NCBI GenBank assembly: GCA_035947555.1
Contig: DASZJZ010000170.1
Span: 1 to 20,436 of the forward strand
From: JACVRW01 sp035947555
Lineage (GTDB): Bacteria; Actinomycetota; Thermoleophilia; Solirubrobacterales; Thermoleophilaceae
Length of the DNA: 20,436 nucleotides
Direction of reading: 5' to 3'
The position numbers were made by a program, and so were the translations under genes. The notes below the pieces were generated by a model. That model made no database searches. It was not told where the DNA came from and saw only the letters and a list, made by a program, of their open reading frames with translations. This document shows positions 16,524 to 20,436 of the stretch, one piece after another. The stretch's first letter is position 1. Each line of letters opens with the position of its first letter.

Positions 16524-17845
16524 GGGCCCACCGACCTCTGGCTCGGGTCGCAGTCGAGCGCCGCCGCCTCGGAGCCGGAGAAGACGTTGGTGCCGTCGGG
16601 CGCCGGCATCTCGTTCGCGCCCGGGCAGCGGCGGAACTGCCCCGTCTTCGGGCCCGGCCCGAAGAGGATCTCCGAGAAGTTGACCCACGCGCGCGAGAAG
16701 CCGCCAAGGGCGTCGTAGGCGCCGGTGGTCGAGAAATCGTCCATCCAGCCGACGAAGTCGAGCGTGTAGGGACGGCCGAAGGCGATGTTCGGCGTCGCCC
16801 TCCGCAGCGCCTCCACGGTCTCGGGGAACGCGCCGCGGCGCGGCGCCCCGTTGATCCGGCGCGTGTCCATGGCCACCCGCGCCAGCGGCGGGAAGCTGTC
16901 GATCAGCTCGATCAGGTCGTTGGTCTGGCCGCTGCGGCGGATCGTGCGCGACAGGTCGCGGAAGGTCGGCTCGGCGTCGCGTGCGAAGACGCGGGCCTGG
17001 TCGAGGAACGGCGAGAGGCGCCGGACGACCGGCTTCGAGGCGTCGACCAGCGGATCCACGTCGTCGAGCGCGGCGCGGAGGTTCACGAACGTGGTGTTGG
17101 CGCGGCGCATGAACGGCGGGAGCCGCTCGATCGACTCGGCCAGCGCGTCCTGCTGGCTGCCGAGCGCGCCGAAGGTGGAGTTGAGGTTCGAGACCACGCC
17201 GGTCAGGTCGTCGCGGCGGCTCGCCAGCGTGTTCACGAGCCTGGCGGAGTCGACGAGGAACTCCTCGAGCAGCGCCTCATCCTCGGTCAGCTCCTCGAAC
17301 AGCCGGCTGCCGGTGGACAGCGCCGGGTTCAGGTAGTGGATCCCGGCGCGCAGCTCGCGGCCGCTGCCGCGAAGGGTGTCGGCCTGACCCTTGATGAAGT
17401 CCTGCAGCGAGCCGCGCGTCTCCTCGTCGAAGATCGCGAAGACCTGGTCGAGCTCGACCGCGGTCTCGGTCTGGTCCGCCTCGATCCGCCCGCCGTCCTC
17501 GATCTCCTCGCGGTTGTCCGGCCCGAGGTGGAGGTCGATGTAGCGGTTCGCGATCCCCGACAGCGAGATCTGCTTGATGATCGCCCGGGTGCCGCGCCGA
17601 AGCGGGGCGTAATCGTCGTTGACCGTGAACGTGACCTCGGCCTGGCCGTCCTGGGTCACCTTGATGTCGTCGACGGTGCCCACCGAGCTGCCCGCCACGC
17701 GCACCTCGTTGCCGTTCACGAGCTGGCCCGCGTTGGTGAACACCGCGGTCACGCGGTAGCCGCCGTCTCCGCCGAACAGCAGCCAGGCCGCAGCCGCGAC
17801 CGCGACTACGATGAGACCGACCGCCAGGACTCGCCCGGCAGTCAT
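16520..17845 (-). CDS. MCE (MlaD-like) family protein, first of six
   Basis: This is the first gene of the mce run (441 residues). The anchor is at about 5-25. The MCE domain at about 30-110 contains GNEVRVAGSSVGTVDDI and ends RYIDLHLGPDN. ELDQVF at 131-136 begins the helical region that continues to about 320. The C-terminal segment contains Cys407 and Cys432. The ATG at 17845 has no clear ribosome binding site (the upstream sequence is GAGATATAGATCC). It follows menF by a 74-bp gap, the largest gap on the 5' side of the run, so a promoter could lie there. In mycobacteria the mce genes are preceded by yrbEA/yrbEB permease genes. Here menF takes that place. Confidence 0.93.
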   Translation of the reverse strand: MTAGRVLAVGLIVVAVAAAAWLLFGGDGGYRVTAVFTNAGQLVNGNEVRVAGSSVGTVDDIKVTQDGQAEVTFTVNDDYAPLRRGTRAIIKQISLSGIANRYIDLHLGPDNREEIEDGGRIEADQTETAVELDQVFAIFDEETRGSLQDFIKGQADTLRGSGRELRAGIHYLNPALSTGSRLFEELTEDEALLEEFLVDSARLVNTLASRRDDLTGVVSNLNSTFGALGSQQDALAESIERLPPFMRRANTTFVNLRAALDDVDPLVDASKPVVRRLSPFLDQARVFARDAEPTFRDLSRTIRRSGQTNDLIELIDSFPPLARVAMDTRRINGAPRRGAFPETVEALRRATPNIAFGRPYTLDFVGWMDDFSTTGAYDALGGFSRAWVNFSEILFGPGPKTGQFRRCPGANEMPAPDGTNVFSGSEAAALDCDPSQRSVGP

Positions 17846-17919
17846 GGATCTATATCTCGGCGCAGACCGACCCCTCCCGCGCTCCTCACGGGGGATACGT
17901 TACCCCGCAAAGCGCAGGC
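17846..17919 (-). promoter_or_regulatory. menF-mce gap with pseudo-palindrome; candidate mce promoter/operator
   Basis: This 74-bp gap separates menF from the first mce gene. It contains GGGGATACGTTACCCC (17891-17906), a dyad of four G:C pairs and a central ACGT, with two mismatched positions in each arm. TAACGT on the minus strand inside it fits a loose -10 (TANNNT), without a convincing -35. The dyad could be an operator for the mce genes, or a weak stem 14 bases after the menF stop. Neither role is proven. Confidence 0.3.
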
Positions 17920-19329
17920 TCACGCCAGTAGAGGCAGGAGCGCTTGGAGCTTAACCTCAGATTCGGTTAGCTCGTCGGCGGGCACCGAGTCGCGAACGAT
18001 CCCGCAGCCCGCGTACAGGTGGGCCACCGGGCCGCGCAGGAGGGCGCAGCGGAGCGCGACGCAGAACTCCCCGTCCTCCGCCAGATCGGTCCAGCCGACC
18101 GCCCCGGCATACCAGCCCCGGTCGAGGCCCTCGAGCGCCGGGATCATCGGCAGGGCTTCGCCGCTCGGCTCGCCGCCCACGGCCGGGGTCGGCATCAGGC
18201 GGCCGGCCAGCTCCACGGCGGGCAGGGGCTCCGCCAGCTGGGCCCGGATCGGGGTGGCGAGGTGCTGGACGTTGTGGACCTTCACCAGGACCGGCTGGTC
18301 GGCGACCGTGACCCAGACGCTCACCGGCTCGAGCGTGCGCTCGATCCGGCGCGCCACGATCGCCTGCTCCTCGCGCTCCTTGGGGTTGCGCGCCAGCTGC
18401 TCGCCGAGGTGGTCGTCCACGGCCGGGTCGGCGCTGCGGCGGGTCGTGCCGGCCAGCGCCACGGACTGAGCGCGCGCGCCGTCGCGGCGCACCAACAGCT
18501 CGGGGCTTGCGCCGACGAAGGCGAGCTCGGGCGTGCCGACGCACCAGCAGAAGCAGGCCGGGAAGACCTCACGGAGGGCGCCCAGCACGGCGCCGGGGTC
18601 GTGGTCGCGGGAGGCGTGAACGCGGACCTCGCGGGCGAGGACGATCTTCTCGAGCTGGCCGGTGCGGATCTTCTCGACGGCGCGCTCGACGGCGTGCTCG
18701 TAGTGGGAGGGGGGTGCTGCGCTGACGACTTTGGCGCGCTTTGCTGGGTCTGGGTCGAGGAGGGGCATTGGCGCCGGCGTCAGGGCAGCCAGGCGGCGGT
18801 CCACTCGCTCGAGCAGGGATTCGGGCGCTTCGTCGCCGTCGACCACCACGCTGACGGTCATGCGGGCGTCGCCCTTGTGGCGGGCGAGGGAGATCTCCGG
18901 GAGGACGAGGGTGGCCGGGGCTAGGGAGGACCACTCGGGTGTGGCGCCGCCGTGGTTTGCGAACGCGAAGCCGCCTACGAAGACGGGGCCGGAGCCGGTG
19001 GGTGCGCCGTCCAGGTCATCCGTCATAGCCCCGCGCCCTAGCTCACGCGCCGAAGCGGCTACCTCGCGGAAGCGCTCCGGGCCGCTTGACTCCAGCACCG
19101 CGGCCTGCCCGAGGCCGGCGAGGACGAAGCCGTCCCGGTCCGGTTGCTCGAAGCAGAAGTAACGGTCCGTGGTCCTCCGAGCCGCGAGAACGGCGGCAAC
19201 CAGGTCAAGGCCGGGATCGAGTGGCACCGTGATCGATGCCAACGCCCGCGTGCGCTCGCGCCGCGCCCTCCGGAGCGCCTCCCTTACCCGTCCTTCAAGC
19301 CGCCCCGCCGCCTCGGCCGGCAGGCCCAA
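17920..19329 (-). CDS. menF: Isochorismate synthase
   Basis: MenF converts chorismate to isochorismate, the entry step of menaquinone synthesis. The chorismate-binding domain is complete: LEKIVLAREV with the general-base lysine, FVGASPELLVRR, ALAGTTRR, HNVQHLATPI, LMPTPAVGGEP, GWYAGAVGW, and YAGCGIVRDSVPADELTESE near the end. No ATG or GTG lies between the ilvN stop and the conserved start region. The best candidates are TTG at 19329-19327 (469 residues, used here) and TTG at 19242-19240 (440 residues, starting at LASITVPLDPG). The first sits right at the foot of the large inverted repeat and has no ribosome binding site. EntC/DhbC-type isochorismate synthases for siderophores share these motifs, but the men context favours MenF. 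Confidence 0.93.
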   Translation of the reverse strand: MGLPAEAAGRLEGRVREALRRARRERTRALASITVPLDPGLDLVAAVLAARRTTDRYFCFEQPDRDGFVLAGLGQAAVLESSGPERFREVAASARELGRGAMTDDLDGAPTGSGPVFVGGFAFANHGGATPEWSSLAPATLVLPEISLARHKGDARMTVSVVVDGDEAPESLLERVDRRLAALTPAPMPLLDPDPAKRAKVVSAAPPSHYEHAVERAVEKIRTGQLEKIVLAREVRVHASRDHDPGAVLGALREVFPACFCWCVGTPELAFVGASPELLVRRDGARAQSVALAGTTRRSADPAVDDHLGEQLARNPKEREEQAIVARRIERTLEPVSVWVTVADQPVLVKVHNVQHLATPIRAQLAEPLPAVELAGRLMPTPAVGGEPSGEALPMIPALEGLDRGWYAGAVGWTDLAEDGEFCVALRCALLRGPVAHLYAGCGIVRDSVPADELTESEVKLQALLPLLA

Positions 19330-19384
19330 AGGGGGGTGGGTCGTCTCAGGGCACGTATGCGGACTTGAAACGACCCACCCCCCT
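19330..19384. repeat. 15-bp perfect inverted repeat, terminator-like hairpin between ilvN and menF
   Basis: AGGGGGGTGGGTCGT (19330-19344) is exactly complementary to ACGACCCACCCCCCT (19370-19384). After one mismatch, the stem can extend by about five more pairs (TCAGG with CTTGA, including one G-T), leaving a loop of about 13 bases. It begins two bases after the ilvN stop codon and, on the minus strand, is followed by only a short T-run. It may end ilvBN transcription, act from both sides, or be a copy of a dispersed palindromic element. The next gene, menF, begins right at its foot. Confidence 0.85.
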
Positions 19385-19386
19385 GC

Positions 19387-19947
19387 CTAGGTGGCGCTGC
19401 GGCCCCGCGAGACGGCGATCTCGCCAGTGCGCACCATCTCGATCAGGCCGAACGGCCGCACCATCTGCTCGAAGGCCTCGATCTTGTCGTCGGTGCCCGT
19501 GACCTCCACGGTCACCGAGCGCTTCGAGACGTCCACGGTCTTGCCGCGGAAGATCTCGGTGAACTGCATCACCTGGGCCCGGGAGTCACCGTCCTGGCAC
19601 GAGATCTTGAACAGGGCGAGCTCGCGGGCCACCGTGTCGGTCGGCTCGAGGTCGCGGATCTTGATCACGTGCACGAGCTTGTGGAGCTGCTTGGTGACCT
19701 GGTCGATCGGGTGCGCCGCGCCGTCGACCGTGAGCGTGATGCGCGAGATGGTCGAGTCGGCCGTCGGGCCCACCGCGAGCGAGTCGATGTTGAACCCGCG
19801 CCGCGCGAACAGGCCGGCGATCCGGGCGAGCACGCCCGGCTTGTTCTCCACGAGGATCGAGAGCACGTGCTTGCGGCCAGTGCGGATGCCGCCGCTCGCC
19901 TCGAGGTCCTCGAGGTTCAGAATCTCCTTCGTCCCCGGCTCGCCCAT
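19387..19947 (-). CDS. ilvN: Acetolactate synthase small (regulatory) subunit
   Basis: IlvN binds the catalytic IlvB subunit, raises its activity and gives valine feedback inhibition. The protein has 186 residues. An N-terminal ACT domain begins at about residue 27 (HVLSILVENKPGVLARIAGL) and contains the glycine-rich turn RRGFNIDSLAVGPT. A second, C-terminal regulatory half follows, with VMQFTEIFRGKTVDV and VRPFGLIEMVRTGEIAVSRG. The ATG at 19947-19945 lies three bases after the ilvB stop, with GGTGGG upstream. The length is slightly above the usual 160-175 because of about 20 extra N-terminal residues. ilvC does not follow; the inverted repeat and menF do. Confidence 0.97.
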   Translation of the reverse strand: MGEPGTKEILNLEDLEASGGIRTGRKHVLSILVENKPGVLARIAGLFARRGFNIDSLAVGPTADSTISRITLTVDGAAHPIDQVTKQLHKLVHVIKIRDLEPTDTVARELALFKISCQDGDSRAQVMQFTEIFRGKTVDVSKRSVTVEVTGTDDKIEAFEQMVRPFGLIEMVRTGEIAVSRGRSAT

Positions 19948-19950
19948 CGC

Positions 19951-20436
19951 TCAGCCCACCATGTCCCGGGCGGCCTGGCCGGCCGGGATCATCGGGTAGC
20001 AGTTCTCCTCCTTGGTCACGTGCACGTCGACCAGCACGGGCGCGTCGTCGGCGAGCGCCTCGCGGAAGGCGTCCTTCAGCTCGGACTTGTCGCTCACCAC
20101 CATTCCCCTCGCGCCGAACGCCTCGGCCAGCTTCACCCAGTCCGGGCTCGATCCCATGTGGACCGCCGAGTAGCGCTTGTCCCAGAACAGCTCCTGCCAC
20201 TGGCGCACCATGCCGAGGTAGCCGTTGTTCATCAAGAAGACCTTCACTGGGACGTCCTCGGTCACGCAGGTGGCGAGCTCCTGGATGTTCATGATCAGCG
20301 AGCCGTCACCGGCGAGGCAGATGACCTCCTCCTCCGGGTACGCCATCTTCGCCCCCAACGCGGAGGGCAGCCCGAAGCCCATCGTGCCCAGCCCGCCGGA
20401 GTTGATCCACTGGCGCGGGCGCGTGAAGCCGTAGTA
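19951..20436 (-). CDS. ilvB: Acetolactate synthase large subunit, C-terminal part
   Basis: Only the last 161 residues are in the window; the gene runs off the right edge. IlvB uses thiamine diphosphate to condense two pyruvates, or pyruvate with 2-oxobutyrate. The visible part begins YYGFTRPRQWINSGGLGTMG. It holds the thiamine diphosphate/Mg2+ motif from GDGSLIMNIQELAT to FLMNNGYLGMVRQWQE. The C-terminal sequence includes PVLVDVHVTKEENCYPMIPA, typical of IlvB. The stop is three bases before the ilvN ATG. No truncation other than the window edge is visible. Confidence 0.96.
   Translation of the reverse strand, partial: YYGFTRPRQWINSGGLGTMGFGLPSALGAKMAYPEEEVICLAGDGSLIMNIQELATCVTEDVPVKVFLMNNGYLGMVRQWQELFWDKRYSAVHMGSSPDWVKLAEAFGARGMVVSDKSELKDAFREALADDAPVLVDVHVTKEENCYPMIPAGQAARDMVG

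Noticed and set aside
19331..19340. G-quadruplex in the GGGGGGTGGG arm
   Set aside because: Only three runs of three G are present in the arm and a fourth is missing; pairing with the perfect complementary arm is more likely.

Overview
This is a very GC-rich, densely packed stretch of bacterial chromosome. Frequent GTG/TTG starts, 4-base GTGA/ATGA gene overlaps, a six-gene mce block and a classical menaquinone pathway all point to an actinobacterium. A Thermoleophilia-type lineage (Solirubrobacterales or relatives) is my best guess. That placement rests on gene style, not on a marker gene.

Layout from left to right. (1) At 1-2393 on the minus strand: menE (TTG start), then ilvC, then the first 39 codons of an unidentified proline-rich protein. 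(2) At 2490-5262 on the plus strand: menB-menA-menC, translationally coupled and divergent from menE. (3) At 5259-6590 on the minus strand: menH, then a secreted CHRD-domain protein with an Asp/Arg-repeat tail. The tail-to-tail junction with menC is a single shared CTAG. (4) At 6600-8276 on the plus strand: menD, whose start codon lies only 9 bp from the divergent menH start. (5) At 8264-8974 on the minus strand: a four-helix membrane protein with a strong ribosome binding site. (6) At 9112-17845 on the minus strand: six consecutive, mostly overlapping genes for MCE (MlaD-like) proteins. (7) At 17920-19329 on the minus strand: menF. (8) At 19387-20436 on the minus strand: ilvN and the C-terminal part of ilvB.

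How the genes work together. MenF, MenD, MenH, MenC, MenE, MenB and MenA give the chorismate-to-demethylmenaquinone route. Only the DHNA-CoA thioesterase and the MenG/UbiE methyltransferase are missing from the window. IlvB, IlvN and IlvC catalyse the first two steps of branched-chain amino acid synthesis, but the ilvBN and ilvC genes are about 18 kb apart, separated by the men and mce genes. The six MCE proteins probably form a hetero-hexameric, membrane-anchored lipid-transfer channel, as in mycobacterial Mce complexes. No YrbE/MlaE permease, MlaF-type ATPase or other Mce partner is in the window.

The most notable features are the permease-less six-gene mce set, in which every protein ends with a cysteine pair; a 15-bp perfect inverted repeat between ilvN and menF; an imperfect 30-bp direct repeat downstream of the mce genes; and the very tight divergent and convergent gene junctions. 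I found no RNA genes, CRISPR arrays, transposases or integrases. No gap without a gene reaches 300 bp.
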